A stretch of 64,000 nt of DNA from NCBI GenBank assembly GCA_021741245.1, contig JAIOYF010000003.1, positions 1-64,000 of the forward strand, written 5' to 3'. Positions 1-9,029 of the stretch are shown piece by piece. How positions within the stretch are numbered: the first letter of the stretch is position 1; every line of letters starts with the position of its first letter. The notes under the pieces are model-generated. The model saw only the letters and a program-made list of their open reading frames with translations, had not been told where the DNA came from and ran no database searches. The stretch is from Paracoccaceae bacterium (GTDB lineage: Bacteria; Pseudomonadota; Alphaproteobacteria; Rhodobacterales; Rhodobacteraceae). The translations under genes were made by a program, and so were the position numbers.

Positions 1-1
1 C

Positions 2-184
2 ACCGAGGCCGAAATCGCCGATATGAAAACAGACGGCCGCCTGTCGCGCTGCCCGTTGAAAGGCACCATCGGCGACGCACTGTTCGCCGGCCTTTGCGCC
101 TGCGGCCACAACATCCGAAAGATCCTGGCCCACCTCCGGACTTGGCTTGCCTAGAACATTGCCGCCATTCTGAACGCAGCCTAA
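2..184 (+). pseudogene. C-terminal remnant of an IS5-family transposase
   Basis: The frame is open from the window edge and reads a C-terminal stretch typical of IS5-type DDE transposases (MKTDGRLSRCPLKG, then GDALFAGLCACGHNIRKIL). A TAG at 152-154 interrupts it. The same frame then continues as NIAAILNAA to a TAA at 182-184, as expected if a leucine codon had become a stop. The catalytic domain lies outside the window, so the activity of the whole copy cannot be judged. No terminal inverted repeat was recognised between here and the next gene. The family call rests on remembered similarity. Confidence 0.6.
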
Positions 185-244
185 CACCCGCGGCGCCAGT
201 ATCAGGTCGTCACATCAGACTGAATGGATTGTTCATAGCAATCT

Positions 245-1681
245 TCAGAACGTCGAGGCTATGCCGATCCCCAATTTGACGTCGCGTCGGTCACGCGGGA
301 TGAAGTCTGACCAGTTGCGGCTGGCCTCTAGTGTCAGTTTTGGCGCAAAGCCCATGTAGTCGATCTTTGTAAAGGTCATGCTGGCCCCTGCGGTCACCTC
401 TACCTCTGGGTCCAGACCGATCATTTTGGGGAAATCTTTGACCTGCGCCCCTAATTGCAGGTCCGTGACTGTGCCTGCGGGGTGCCATATGGGCCGCCAC
501 CCCAAGGACAGACCAAGGCTGCGCCGATCAAGGTCGCGGGCGGCGCTGTCGATCTGGCCCAGCGTCACTCCCATACTGACGCGCCCCATCGCCGCTGTCT
601 GATGCACCAGACTGGTGCCAAAGCTGAGCGAGGTTGCATCCCTGCGTCCATCACGCAGGTTCTGCGCCGTGTTTGCCATGATCTCACCGCTGATCAGCGT
701 CTGGTCCGACAGTGACCACCCCGCCCGCAGCCGAAGCGCCACATCGCGAGATGCGGCTTGCTTGGCCGCCCAGGATTGACCTGCACTCAGGCCAAATTCC
801 AAGGTCACGGGGCGGTCGTCCCAAGGGCGCATGCGGTGGGTCACGCCAATTCGCGCAGCCGTCTGGGCAAAGTCACTTGCCTTTGCCGTCGGCTGTCTGC
901 GCTTTGCCTCTTGGCTTAGCCACACACCACTTTGGCGCAGGGCAAAGGTGGCAAGGGTTTGCGACGTGGCGTTTTCGTGCAGCCGATAGTCCCCGGATAC
1001 CCCCACATGCCACACGCCACCGGGCAGGGCATCCGTGATGGCAAAGGGCAAGCCGATGATCCACATCACATCCGACAGGCTGCCGCCATTGACATTGTCA
1101 CTGGGCCCGATCCCGAAATCGAAGTTCAGGGTAAGGGGGCTGCTGCGCGCCACCGAGACAAAGCTGCGTTTCGCCAGATCGCGCGACGCGTCCGAGGGGG
1201 CCACTTCCGCCGCCCGGCGCAGCCACAGTTTCGTGGCCAGCGGTCGTTTCGCCTTGTCCATCGCCGCCGCCGTCAGATAGGCGGCCTCAAACTTTTGGCC
1301 CTTGTGCTCTGCCTGCCGGTAGGCGCGCTTGCCTGCAATGATCGCCAGTTTGGTATAGCCGGTCTTTGCGCCCGCCATGGCCATGACCATCAAGGCTGTC
1401 ATGTCATCGGGGTCTTGCTGCAACAGCGCAAGCGAGAGCCGTCGCGCGGCATCCATCTGCCCCGCTTGCACCGCGCGCAGCGCATGCAGGCGCGCCTCTT
1501 GCGGGGTCAGGTCGACAACCACCATCTGCGGCGCTGTGGCGGTGCGCGCCTTTGGCGTTTCTTGCGCCACAGCAAACAGCGGTGGCCCAAGGATCAGCGC
1601 AAAACTCGCCAGACCAAAAAGGGCCGCCGACCGAAGCCGTCGTGGCCCTATGGGCATGCCGGCCCGCCACCGATGGCGCAC
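245..1681 (-). CDS. SLAM-like surface lipoprotein assembly modifier (TPR plus outer-membrane barrel)
   Basis: An N-terminal hydrophobic signal segment (about residues 15-40) is followed by a helical TPR-like region (about 55-170, with repeated ALRAVQAGQ and LLQQDP motifs). From about residue 185 to the terminal Phe the alternating pattern fits an outer-membrane beta-barrel. The junction PLTLNFDFGIGPSDNVNGGS resembles the start of the DUF560/SLAM barrel. SLAM proteins move lipoproteins to the outer face of the outer membrane. The gene lies downstream of a TbpB-like lipoprotein gene and overlaps it by 34 bp, so the two are probably co-transcribed and work as chaperone-exporter and client. A later start at residue 9 (position 1657) also fits the signal peptide. 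Confidence 0.7.
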   Translation of the reverse strand: MRHRWRAGMPIGPRRLRSAALFGLASFALILGPPLFAVAQETPKARTATAPQMVVVDLTPQEARLHALRAVQAGQMDAARRLSLALLQQDPDDMTALMVMAMAGAKTGYTKLAIIAGKRAYRQAEHKGQKFEAAYLTAAAMDKAKRPLATKLWLRRAAEVAPSDASRDLAKRSFVSVARSSPLTLNFDFGIGPSDNVNGGSLSDVMWIIGLPFAITDALPGGVWHVGVSGDYRLHENATSQTLATFALRQSGVWLSQEAKRRQPTAKASDFAQTAARIGVTHRMRPWDDRPVTLEFGLSAGQSWAAKQAASRDVALRLRAGWSLSDQTLISGEIMANTAQNLRDGRRDATSLSFGTSLVHQTAAMGRVSMGVTLGQIDSAARDLDRRSLGLSLGWRPIWHPAGTVTDLQLGAQVKDFPKMIGLDPEVEVTAGASMTFTKIDYMGFAPKLTLEASRNWSDFIPRDRRDVKLGIGIASTF

Positions 1682-2616
1682 GAGGGCAGAACGATCAAAC
1701 CGCGCTCTTCCAGATTGGTGATGGGCAACGGTTGGAATACTAGCAGCGCTGCAACCTCATCCGCATTCTCGCCAAAGATTCCAGAATAGCTGCCGACGGA
1801 TTGGGGGCCGCGATAGACTTCGCCCGCAAAGGTGCCATCTGCGGTAATCGTGCTTTCAAACAAACCAATCGACGGCAAGATCAATTGACCCGTCACCCCA
1901 TCAATATCCCCCGGTGCGACCGGCAGCGTGCCATCCGTAACGGCACTTGTTTCCACGATCCGGCGGGTATCAACCCCGCCTGTCACGGTCAATTCGGTGA
2001 AATCTGCGGTGATCAATGTCCGTCCCGTGACACGATAGCCGATTTCCGGGTTCAGGTCGCCCCCCGGACCACCGGGGGCAGGATAGCCCACGTTCATGAT
2101 GCCGACGTATGTGCCCGAATAGCTGGCAGGGGCGCCAAGCGTGCCACTGACCGCAGCTGCATCAAAGGTAAAACCATCGGCCCGCACGGCCTGCGTGCCG
2201 CCATAATAGTTGACGAACTGGCCGCCCTCCATCCCCAGCGCCCCTGTCAGCGTCCCGACCTGCCGCACCAAAGCCACGACAAAACGGTTCGAAGTGGTCT
2301 CTTGATAGGTATAGGCCTCATAGCCCGTGATATCAAAAGCCGCGTTCCGACTATACGTCGCGGTCAAGGCCGCCGCATCTTGCGCCGTCAGCGTGATCGA
2401 CATCGTCGGGGCCCCGGGCGTATAGCTGAAGGACTGCAAGTTCCCCAAGGACAGCGTGTTGACGGGCGTCGCGCCACCGCCGCCTGCGCCACCGCCCGCG
2501 CCGCCGCCACCGCCCGCGCCGCCACCCCCCGCCGTGGTGGTGTCGATGAACGGATTGCCGCCACAGGCCGCAAGGCCAAGACCGGCCAAAAAGACCGCCT
2601 TCAATCGCCAAGACAT
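1648..2616 (-). CDS. Transferrin-binding-protein-B-like surface lipoprotein
   Basis: The start at 2616 gives a short type II signal with lipobox LAAC (Cys18), so the product should be acylated. Codons further upstream are in frame but would place the signal internally. After the cysteine comes a glycine-rich flexible linker (about residues 30-52). A beta-rich domain follows, with [15 protein letters not shown] and a C-terminal [10 protein letters not shown] repeat typical of the TbpB/haemophore-type small barrel. The product is 322 residues long. Its likely role is a surface-exposed binding lipoprotein exported by the adjacent SLAM-like protein. The ligand cannot be read from the sequence, and no TonB receptor is present next to it. 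Confidence 0.7.
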   Translation of the reverse strand: MSWRLKAVFLAGLGLAACGGNPFIDTTTAGGGGAGGGGGAGGGAGGGGATPVNTLSLGNLQSFSYTPGAPTMSITLTAQDAAALTATYSRNAAFDITGYEAYTYQETTSNRFVVALVRQVGTLTGALGMEGGQFVNYYGGTQAVRADGFTFDAAAVSGTLGAPASYSGTYVGIMNVGYPAPGGPGGDLNPEIGYRVTGRTLITADFTELTVTGGVDTRRIVETSAVTDGTLPVAPGDIDGVTGQLILPSIGLFESTITADGTFAGEVYRGPQSVGSYSGIFGENADEVAALLVFQPLPITNLEERGLIVLPSCAIGGGPACP

Positions 2617-2812
2617 GATCACTGCTCTTTTTTGGTTTATTTTGTCCGAAAAGATGTCTCGCATTGATCTTTCTGTCAATGAATCCGGGCCCCTCCACCC
2701 CTTGATGATGCAGAATTGCCGCGCACCCTTGCCCCGCAATCCCAACCTCTCGTATCTTACAGGCCAACAGCCACCACATTTCGTCACACAACGGATTCGC
2801 AAAGGCCACCCC

Positions 2813-3718
2813 ATGCCCCTGACACCTGATCAAAAAGCCGAGATCGAGGCCGCCCGCGCCACCCCGCGCCCCACTTTGCGCGCTGTCAGTGAGGGGATGG
2901 AGGCCCATCTCTACCGCGCGCATGAGGTGCTCGATCACGGTTTTATCCGCGTCATCGACTATATGGGCGACGACAGCGCCATCGTGCAGGCCGCCCGCGT
3001 CAGCTACGGCGCCGGCACCAAACATGTGCAAAACGATGATGGCCTGATCCGCTACCTGATGCGCCACTGGCACTCCACCCCGTTTGAGATGTGCGAGATC
3101 AAGCTTCACGTCAAACTGCCTGTCTTTGTCGCCCGCCAGTGGATCCGCCACCGCACCGCCAACGTCAACGAATACTCCGCGCGCTATTCGATCCTGGACC
3201 GGGAGTTCTATATCCCCGAGCCGTCCCAGCTTGCCGCGCAATCGGTCGTCAACAATCAGGGGAGGGGAGAGGTGCTGTCGGGCGAAGAATCCGCTCGCGT
3301 GCTCGCCATGCTGAAATCCGACGCCGCCCAGATGTATGACCATTATGAGGAAATGCTGAGCCAGGACGGCCAGCAGGGCCTCGCCCGCGAACTCGCCCGC
3401 ATGAACCTGCCGATGAACATCTACACCCAGTGGTATTGGAAAACGGACCTGCACAACCTCTTCCACTTCCTGCGCCTGCGCGCCGACCCCCACGCCCAAT
3501 ATGAAATCCGCGTCTACGCCGAGGCGATTGCGAATTGCGTGAAAGACTGGGTGCCGCTGGCCTATGCCGCCTTCGAGGACTACCGCATGGGAGGCGTAAC
3601 ACTCTCGTCAAAGGCGATTGACGTTTTGAAGCGGAGGTTGAAAGGTGAGGTCGTGACGCAGGAAACCTCGGGCATGAGCAAGGGGGAGTGGCGGGAGTTT
3701 GAAGGGGTTTGGGGGTGA
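2813..3718 (+). CDS. thyX: Flavin-dependent thymidylate synthase ThyX
   Basis: Makes dTMP from dUMP using FAD, NADPH and methylene-tetrahydrofolate. The ThyX signature is present as [14 protein letters not shown] at about residues 112-125, matching RHRxxxxNExSxRY. The 301-residue product is a normal length for alphaproteobacterial ThyX. The start at 2813 begins MPLTPDQK; the frame is open further upstream, but that part is antisense to the lipoprotein gene. The stop codon overlaps the GTG start of the next gene by four bases, an unusual coupling of a core nucleotide gene to an AT-rich accessory gene. Confidence 0.95.
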   Translation: MPLTPDQKAEIEAARATPRPTLRAVSEGMEAHLYRAHEVLDHGFIRVIDYMGDDSAIVQAARVSYGAGTKHVQNDDGLIRYLMRHWHSTPFEMCEIKLHVKLPVFVARQWIRHRTANVNEYSARYSILDREFYIPEPSQLAAQSVVNNQGRGEVLSGEESARVLAMLKSDAAQMYDHYEEMLSQDGQQGLARELARMNLPMNIYTQWYWKTDLHNLFHFLRLRADPHAQYEIRVYAEAIANCVKDWVPLAYAAFEDYRMGGVTLSSKAIDVLKRRLKGEVVTQETSGMSKGEWREFEGVWG

Positions 3719-4572
3719 CTAGTTTCTCATCCCGTTTCGGCTACGCAAAGCCAAGTTTTGATCTTCGTGAAGACGAAATGCCGGAGCCACTGCGCAATGG
3801 CCTTTGGGATGCGGTAAGTCTAACTTACTTTCAGGATATTGCGGAGTACGATATAATTGGTCGCCAAGTAAGGTTAACAACTCAATTTGAAGAATTAACA
3901 GAAATTATCTGGTTTCACTTCTTCAGGAAGCCAACCGACACTAGGGATAGAGAAGCGAAAGCAATTATCTCTTTTATTAGAAAATTCTTCTTTGGGTCAA
4001 ATTTCTTTTCGGTGTACGATTTTATTGAGTTTCTTGCTCAGAGTGAAATTGATCACTTTCGATTTAAAGGGGGTGGTGAGGATTTTGCACGCTTCTGCAA
4101 TAGGGTCTTGGAGCGAGAAAGAGCAGCTTTTCGATTCGCAGGCACGACTCTTGTTAAGATTACAGATGAAAACCAACTTGAATCGGTCGAACAAGCAATG
4201 GGTGACGATTCCCCAGCGGCGGTTCGTGAGCATATTAAGCGTGCTGCCGAATTGTACAGCCAGCGCCCATCACCGGACTACCGAAATAGCATAAAGGAGT
4301 CCATTTCCGCCGTGGAGGCAGCAGTTGCTTTTGTAACAGACTCAAAGAAAGTGGGTGGCATATCAACCCCTTTAAGAAAGGCTGTAGACAAAGTGGTTGT
4401 ACATCCCGCACTTAGAGATGGTTTCGAAAAACTCTATGCATATACATCAGATGCAGATGGCATCCGGCACGCGCTTCTTAACGATAACACTTTAACACAA
4501 GCGGATGCGAGATACATGCTCGTCTCCTGTAGTGCTTTCGCAAATTATTTGATGGCGCTGAAATCAAATTAA
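3715..4572 (+). CDS. AbiJ-like protein (AbiJ N-terminal-domain-4 type), candidate abortive-infection gene
   Basis: A 285-residue protein starting with [10 protein letters not shown] and then LRNGLWDAV, a layout like the AbiJ_NTD4 domain found in phage-defence proteins. The C-terminal half (about 190-285) is helical, with [13 protein letters not shown] and a final [28 protein letters not shown], resembling the C-terminal region of AbiJ-type proteins. GTG at 3715 overlaps the thyX stop and is preceded by GAAGGGG; a TTG at 3709 is possible. The gene is much richer in A+T than its neighbours and uses different codons, which suggests recent acquisition. Family assignment is from recalled patterns, and defence activity is inference. 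Confidence 0.6.
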   Translation: MTSFSSRFGYAKPSFDLREDEMPEPLRNGLWDAVSLTYFQDIAEYDIIGRQVRLTTQFEELTEIIWFHFFRKPTDTRDREAKAIISFIRKFFFGSNFFSVYDFIEFLAQSEIDHFRFKGGGEDFARFCNRVLERERAAFRFAGTTLVKITDENQLESVEQAMGDDSPAAVREHIKRAAELYSQRPSPDYRNSIKESISAVEAAVAFVTDSKKVGGISTPLRKAVDKVVVHPALRDGFEKLYAYTSDADGIRHALLNDNTLTQADARYMLVSCSAFANYLMALKSN

Positions 4573-4793
4573 CAAGCACACGGCAGGACGCGTTTAGCAT
4601 TTTCTGTCTACTCTATCCATAGTGTCCCCCGGCCCTTGCAAGCGTGCTCGGGCGTTCGTGGCTGAAAACAGTCCACTGGACTGTTTTCGCCCCGCGCAAG
4701 CGCGGTGCCGCCTCTCACCCCGTCAGATTTGCATCCATGCGTCATGTGGCTGCATCAAGGGCAGAAAAGGGGCCTGCTGCATCGACAGCACCC

Positions 4794-4886
4794 GTAGGTC
4801 GGGCTTCAGCCCGACTCTCTCTCTCTCTCCCTCCCTCACCCCCCCCCCAACCGCCCACCAAAATGGCGGTCTGAAGCCCGCCCTAC
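4794..4886. repeat. REPIN: two inverted REP hairpins beside the RAYT gene
   Basis: At 4794-4815 the sequence is GTAG followed by the hairpin GTCGGGCTTCAGCCCGAC. At 4865-4886 a diverged copy lies in opposite orientation and ends in CTAC. A GTAG head next to a short GC hairpin is the recognised form of REPs mobilised by RAYT transposases. The right-hand copy overlaps the end of the RAYT gene, and its CTAC supplies the TAG stop codon on the minus strand. Confidence 0.8.
4815..4848. repeat. Pyrimidine simple-sequence tract between REP hairpins
   Basis: Inside the REP pair lies a CT dinucleotide run followed by CCCTCCCTCA and a long C run, 34 bases with one purine. It is low-complexity sequence of the kind that varies in length by slippage. 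No gene is present here. Confidence 0.75.
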
Positions 4887-5443
4887 GCCTCACCCCGCCA
4901 CTCGCCCCATGCATCCGCATCGCGGTGCCAACTCGAATACGGCCAGTCCCCGGGATGCGCGACCAACCCATGCTTGACCGGGTTGATCCAACAATACCGC
5001 ACGTGGTTTGCCATATCCGCCTCATCCCGGATGTGATGCTCCCAAAACCGCTTTTGCCAAATGGGCGCCTCATCGCCCCGTGCCTCGACCGGTAGGTCGG
5101 GCTTCAGCCCGACTCTCCGGCGACCGCCCCTCGCCCCATAGGGGTTGGAGGGCGGAGCCGGGCTGAAGCCCGACCTACGCAAATCACGCGTAAACCGCGC
5201 CTTGATTGCGGCCATGCGCGTGGAAAAATCTGCATCCCCCTCGGGCAATGTCCAGATGGCGTGAAAATGGTCTGGCAAGACAACCCATGCCTCAATCCGA
5301 AATGGCCGCTCGGCCCGCGTCTCGCGCACGGCCTGCCGCAACACCTCAACTCGCTCGACCAAGGTCTGCGCGCTGCGGTCGGCCAAAGCCACGGTGAAGA
5401 ACACCGATGCGCCGGGTTGTTTGGGGCGGAGGTAGCGAGACAT
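4883..5443 (-). CDS. REP-associated tyrosine transposase (RAYT), with a REP pair inside the gene
   Basis: A Y1/HUH single-strand transposase that acts on REP hairpins. The metal-binding HUH motif is DHFHAIW (His59, His61), and the likely catalytic tyrosine is in RYCWINPVKHGLV (about residue 150). The usual WQKRFWEHHIRDEADM block precedes it. Residues about 90-117 have no counterpart in the family as I know it; they are encoded by an inverted pair of REPs at 5092-5178 and include VGLKPDL, the translation of a REP hairpin. The frame stays open through the insertion. The stop codon is supplied by another REP. Whether the protein is still active is uncertain, because the insert lies between the HUH motif and the tyrosine. 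Confidence 0.85.
   Translation of the reverse strand: MSRYLRPKQPGASVFFTVALADRSAQTLVERVEVLRQAVRETRAERPFRIEAWVVLPDHFHAIWTLPEGDADFSTRMAAIKARFTRDLRRSGFSPAPPSNPYGARGGRRRVGLKPDLPVEARGDEAPIWQKRFWEHHIRDEADMANHVRYCWINPVKHGLVAHPGDWPYSSWHRDADAWGEWRGEA
5092..5178. repeat. REPIN inserted in frame inside the RAYT coding sequence
   Basis: GTAG plus GTCGGGCTTCAGCCCGAC at 5092-5113 and its near-perfect inverted copy ending in CTAC at 5157-5178 are separated by 43 bases. The spacer is itself self-complementary (CCGCCC with GGGCGG, CCCC with GGGG), so the unit can fold into one long hairpin. Confidence 0.85.
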
Positions 5444-5526
5444 GGAACCATCTTGCTATGGATGTGGTTAACAAATTATTGCCCCGCGCGCCTTTCCCTC
5501 TACATGATCCCAAACGGGAGTGACCC

Positions 5527-5922
5527 ATGCAAATCGCCATCCTCTATCTCTCCACCGCCGCGATCTTTTTGATCGTGGATGCAATCATGCTGACCTTCGT
5601 GATGAAGCCGCTGTTTGCGCGCCACATCGGTGCCTTGATGGCCGAGCCGATCCGCTTTGGCCCGGCCGCCCTGTTTTACGCGGCCTATGTGGCGGGGCTG
5701 CTCTACCTCGTCAGCCTGCCCGCGCTCAAAACCGGCGCGCCGGTTCTGATCCCGGCGGCGATCATCGGGGCGATGGCTTATGGCACCTATGAGTTCACCA
5801 GCTATGCCATCATGAAAGATTGGCACTGGACCATGGTGGTGACCGACACCACATGGGGCGCGGTGCTGACGGCCCTGGCGGCTTGGGGCGGGGTCACGGT
5901 GACGCGGGCGCTTGCCGGATAG
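5527..5922 (+). CDS. DUF2177 family small membrane protein
   Basis: A 131-residue protein with four predicted membrane segments (about 5-25, 45-65, 75-93, 102-125). Polar motifs between them, such as YGTYEFTSYAI and the WGAVLTALA segment, are typical of DUF2177. The function of the family is unknown. A GGGAG lies 7 bases before the ATG. It stands alone between the RAYT gene on the other strand and the ArsC-like gene. Confidence 0.8.
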   Translation: MQIAILYLSTAAIFLIVDAIMLTFVMKPLFARHIGALMAEPIRFGPAALFYAAYVAGLLYLVSLPALKTGAPVLIPAAIIGAMAYGTYEFTSYAIMKDWHWTMVVTDTTWGAVLTALAAWGGVTVTRALAG

Positions 5923-6052
5923 GCTTGCGTCGTGCCTGCGCGCTGCGCTATTCCCATGGGCAAGTGGTGTGCGTCCGGTCTGTACAGGGGGTGCACAGCA
6001 GGTGCACTGGCGGTGCATCGCAAAATCCAACCGATAAGACGGGGCCCGAACC

Positions 6053-6376
6053 ATGATCCTTTACGGCATTCCAACCTGCGATACCTGCAAGAAAGCGCTC
6101 AAAAGCCTTGAGGCCGCAGGCCATGACGTGGCCTTTCGAGACGTGCGCAAAGACCCGCTGAGCGAGGCGGAAGTGGATAGAATCGTTCAGGAATTTGGCG
6201 ATCGCGTGATCAACAAGACCTCGACCACCTATCGCGGTTTCAGCGACTTTCTCAAGGCAAGCGACGCCGATGCCCAGATCAAAGCGCAGCCGACAGTGAT
6301 GAAACGGCCCATTATCGAAGCGGGCGGCGTCTGGACCCTAGGCTGGGACGACACCACAAAAGCAAAATGGATCTAA
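6053..6376 (+). CDS. ArsC/Spx-family thioredoxin-fold protein
   Basis: A 107-residue ArsC-family protein. The N-terminal IPTCDTCKKAL has two cysteines (9 and 12) in a CxxC arrangement, and the C-terminal half has PTVMKRPIIEAGG, the family's cis-proline and basic motif. Proteins of this form are usually annotated arsenate reductase-like or YffB/Spx-like. No ars genes are nearby, so arsenate reduction is not supported by context; a general thiol-redox or glutathione-linked role is equally possible. Confidence 0.85.
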   Translation: MILYGIPTCDTCKKALKSLEAAGHDVAFRDVRKDPLSEAEVDRIVQEFGDRVINKTSTTYRGFSDFLKASDADAQIKAQPTVMKRPIIEAGGVWTLGWDDTTKAKWI

Positions 6377-6402
6377 CTCGCGCGATCCATAAACGCGCGA
6401 GT
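6376..6402 (+). terminator. Hairpin after the ArsC-like gene
   Basis: ACTCGCGCG and CGCGCGAGT form a 9-bp perfect stem with a 9-base loop directly on the stop codon. No T-run follows, so this may be an mRNA 3'-end stabiliser or a factor-assisted terminator. Confidence 0.55.
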
Positions 6403-6462
6403 CATGAAATCTTGGGGGCTGCCGAACTGGGACGCCGCATGGCACCGCCCGGTTCTGGTCCC

Positions 6463-6669
6463 TCAGAGCAGTCTTAGGTCACTTGCCGAGGCCCGGCCAT
6501 CGCGGCCAGACTGCATCTCATAAGCGATCTTTTGGTTGTCGTTCAGCCCCTGAAGACCCGCACGCTCGACCGCAGAAATATGCACGAACACGTCCTTGCC
6601 GCCATCATCGGGTGCAATAAACCCAAATCCCTTGGTTGCGTTGAACCATTTAACAGTGCCAGTGGCCAT
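6463..6669 (-). CDS. Cold-shock-domain protein (CspA family)
   Basis: A 68-residue single cold-shock domain. RNP1 is KGFGFIAP and RNP2 is DVFVHISAV, with the KWFNATKGFGF start. It binds single-stranded RNA or DNA as a chaperone. GAGAGGGAAG lies just before the ATG. The roughly 200-base gene-free region upstream would allow the long 5' leader typical of cold-shock genes. Confidence 0.95.
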   Translation of the reverse strand: MATGTVKWFNATKGFGFIAPDDGGKDVFVHISAVERAGLQGLNDNQKIAYEMQSGRDGRASASDLRLL

Positions 6670-6872
6670 GTCGAACTTCCCTCTCCAGTCCTCTCACGGC
6701 GGAATTGCCGTAAGCCGTACGGCCAGATTTCATGGCCTTCGGTTTTCGAGGCGGTCAGAAAGTCTGTCGTCACTGAGTGACAGAATGCCGCAGTTTTACC
6801 CAAAATCAAGCCCAATCACGCATCATCCCATCTGCTCGGGGCCTAAATTCCCTGTGAAATGGGTGTCTTTGG
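6670..6872 (-). promoter_or_regulatory. Gene-free region upstream of the cold-shock gene (leader and promoter)
   Basis: No credible gene here. The strand that would form the cold-shock mRNA leader contains short self-complementary stretches, such as GCCGTACGGC near 6714-6723. This fits a structured leader, but no specific element was identified. Confidence 0.35.
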
Positions 6873-7415
6873 CTATTTCTTGCGCATAAATCGCAATGCA
6901 GCATCAGCTGAGATCGGTCCGGCCCCCTGAAACACGAGGACAAGCAACGGAAGGATCCAAAGTGCGCGCTGGTCCAGGATCAGCGCATCAGAGGCGCGGT
7001 CGAACCAAGCGCCAACGGTTGCCGCATCTGCCCCATGGCCGACGATATCCGTCAGGCTCTGCACAATGATAAACCCGACCATCCCAAGTGCTGCAAAGCG
7101 GGTAAGAAGACCAAGGACGACAAGAACGGGCAGAACGAACTCCGCATAAGTGCCGCCCAGAACCACCAGCTTTTGCCACAGCGCAAATCGGCTGGGATCA
7201 TAACCAAGGGCCTCAAACGCACGCGGAAAGATCTGAGCATAGGCCCCGCTGGAGGGGGAAAACAGACCCTCCCCGATCTTGGTCAGGCCGGAGGCCCAGA
7301 AATAAGCAAAGAGCACGCCTGCGAACACCAACCGCGACAGCGTCGGCAAGGCAAGCGGTGCAAGGGCGTTGAGGCGCAAGGCAAGCGCCTCGTATAGGGC
7401 AAGGGCTGGGTTCAA
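6873..7415 (-). CDS. DoxX-family membrane protein of the bufferin operon
   Basis: A 180-residue DoxX-like protein with four predicted membrane segments (about 22-42, 75-97, 100-122, 150-166) and the family GLTKIGEGLF and LPVLVVLGLLTR motifs. DoxX genes commonly accompany bufferin (DUF2282, DUF692, DUF2063) operons as the fourth gene. Its ATG overlaps the stop of the DUF2063 gene by four bases, so it is translationally coupled. Its biochemical role there is not settled; it may handle redox at the membrane. Confidence 0.85.
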   Translation of the reverse strand: MNPALALYEALALRLNALAPLALPTLSRLVFAGVLFAYFWASGLTKIGEGLFSPSSGAYAQIFPRAFEALGYDPSRFALWQKLVVLGGTYAEFVLPVLVVLGLLTRFAALGMVGFIIVQSLTDIVGHGADAATVGAWFDRASDALILDQRALWILPLLVLVFQGAGPISADAALRFMRKK

Positions 7416-8140
7416 CGTGTTACCTCCAGAATGGCACGGCCCTGCAGCAAAGGGCCCAGAATGCTTGCGGGATCGGTCATCGGTGACAGCTCTAAAGCCG
7501 TGCCAAGGGCGACGCCGGACAAGAGCCCGTTTATGATCCGCGCGCCGCCTTGGGGCAGGGCGAAGGGGATCGGATCAAACTCTGGCCGCAACACCAGCAC
7601 ATCTTGCGGCTCCATGGTCGGAGGCGGGCCACCCTTGCTATTGGCCAGCCAAATGCCGTGAATCGGCCAGTTCGATTGCACCACCCGCAAGCTGGGTGCC
7701 AGCCGAAGCCGTGATGCCATCAAGACATCGGCCTCCAGCCCTGCAATGGCCTCAACAGGCAATCCGGCCGCGTCTGCCGCTTGGTAGCTTTCCCGCAGGG
7801 CCAGTTCCAGCTGCGCCACATCGGGCAAATAGCCCAAGTGCTGCACCGGTGGAAACCGCCGCAAAAAGGCAGGAAAATCTGCCCCATAGAGCATAAGAAG
7901 GGGTGAGGTTGGCGGATGTTCCCGCACAAACACACCTGCCATGGCGCTGAAAAACGCATCTCCGACAAGGCGTTGAACGACGGGAAACCCCTGTTCCAGC
8001 GCTTTGCTCAGGCCAACGGCGACGTTGTTGCGATAAACGGCAAAACGCTTGGGCGCGGCCCGGCCCTGCGGGTCGGTCAGCCCCAGGCGAACACCAAGGT
8101 CTGGGTTCAAAAGTGCTTGGGCAAAGGCAGCTTGGTTCAT
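7412..8140 (-). CDS. bufC: DUF2063 partner protein of the MNIO enzyme (BufC/HvfC)
   Basis: A 242-residue protein beginning [13 protein letters not shown], with the DUF2063 signature [30 protein letters not shown] at about 31-60 and PFLRRFPP-like and [11 protein letters not shown] segments at about 90-115. In the family it recruits the precursor peptide to the DUF692 iron enzyme. It overlaps the enzyme gene by four bases upstream and the DoxX gene by four downstream. The start at 8140 was chosen because of the ATGA overlap and the conserved N-terminus. Confidence 0.88.
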   Translation of the reverse strand: MNQAAFAQALLNPDLGVRLGLTDPQGRAAPKRFAVYRNNVAVGLSKALEQGFPVVQRLVGDAFFSAMAGVFVREHPPTSPLLMLYGADFPAFLRRFPPVQHLGYLPDVAQLELALRESYQAADAAGLPVEAIAGLEADVLMASRLRLAPSLRVVQSNWPIHGIWLANSKGGPPPTMEPQDVLVLRPEFDPIPFALPQGGARIINGLLSGVALGTALELSPMTDPASILGPLLQGRAILEVTR

Positions 8141-8985
8141 GCCACAAGATCCAACATGTGGGCTGCACGCGCGGCCTCGGCGGCCAGCGTGGGCCAATCG
8201 GGCACATCATTGTCCCATTCGATCAAGCTTGGCTTGGGCCCGCCCAAGGCAATTGTGTCCGCAAACAGGGCCCAGACCGGGTCCGCTACGGCTGTTCCAT
8301 GGGCATCGATCAAGAGCATCTCGCCACAATCCGCGCGGTCTTCATCATGACCGCCCAGATGGATTTCCCCGACTTTCTCAAGGGGAAAGCGGCGGATATA
8401 GTCCATTGGCTCAAATCCCTGATTTGTGGCAGAGACAAAGACGTTGTTTACATCCAGCAGCAGCCCGCAACCGGTGCGCCGCGCGATTTCGGATAAGAAG
8501 GTAACCTCGTCCATCGCCGTTTCTGAAAAGGCGAGGTAGGTTGAGGGGTTTTCCAAAAGCATCGGCCTGCGCAGCACCTCTTGCACGTGGTCGATATGGT
8601 CGCAAACCCGCGACAGTGTCGCTGACGTATAGGGCAGCGGCAGAAGGTCGTTCAGAAACACGCCCTCATGGGTGGACCATGCCAGATGTTCGGAAAAGCT
8701 GGCCGGGTTCAGCCAGTCGCACAGATGCGCAAGGCGTGACAGGTGGTCTTCATCCAGCGGTCCCTCGCCGCCGATCGATAACCCAACCCCATGCACCGAA
8801 ATGGCAAAGCGTTCGGCCAGATGGCGCAGTTGCGCCAAGGGTCGCCCACCCGCACCCATGTAGTTTTCGGCATGAATTTCAAGCCATCTTACAGGTTCTG
8901 CCCCTGCCATAAGGGCTGCGAAATGCTGCGGCTTGTAGCCTACACCTGGGGCCGCAGGCAGCCCCTTGTCGGTTCCATCCAGCAT
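8137..8985 (-). CDS. bufB: MNIO-family (DUF692) multinuclear iron enzyme, bufferin maturase
   Basis: A TIM-barrel DUF692 protein of 282 residues. Expected metal ligands are visible in SVHGVG (about His65), SEHLAW (Glu99, His100), LENPS (about Glu145), [16 protein letters not shown] and LIDAHG. MNIO enzymes oxidise cysteines in precursor peptides, and in bufferins they form thiooxazole rings. The start at 8985 is preceded by GGAGGG at good spacing; two ATGs at 9000 and 9003 upstream lack this. It acts in the cytoplasm on the neighbouring precursor together with the DUF2063 protein. Confidence 0.93.
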   Translation of the reverse strand: MLDGTDKGLPAAPGVGYKPQHFAALMAGAEPVRWLEIHAENYMGAGGRPLAQLRHLAERFAISVHGVGLSIGGEGPLDEDHLSRLAHLCDWLNPASFSEHLAWSTHEGVFLNDLLPLPYTSATLSRVCDHIDHVQEVLRRPMLLENPSTYLAFSETAMDEVTFLSEIARRTGCGLLLDVNNVFVSATNQGFEPMDYIRRFPLEKVGEIHLGGHDEDRADCGEMLLIDAHGTAVADPVWALFADTIALGGPKPSLIEWDNDVPDWPTLAAEAARAAHMLDLVA

Positions 8986-9029
8986 CCGATTGCCCTCCAT
9001 CATCTGTTCATAAATATCCCACAGGGGGT

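Noticed and set aside
2351-3499. 382-codon frame opposite thyX
   Set aside because: Overlaps the lipoprotein and thyX genes antisense and has no domain or ribosome site.
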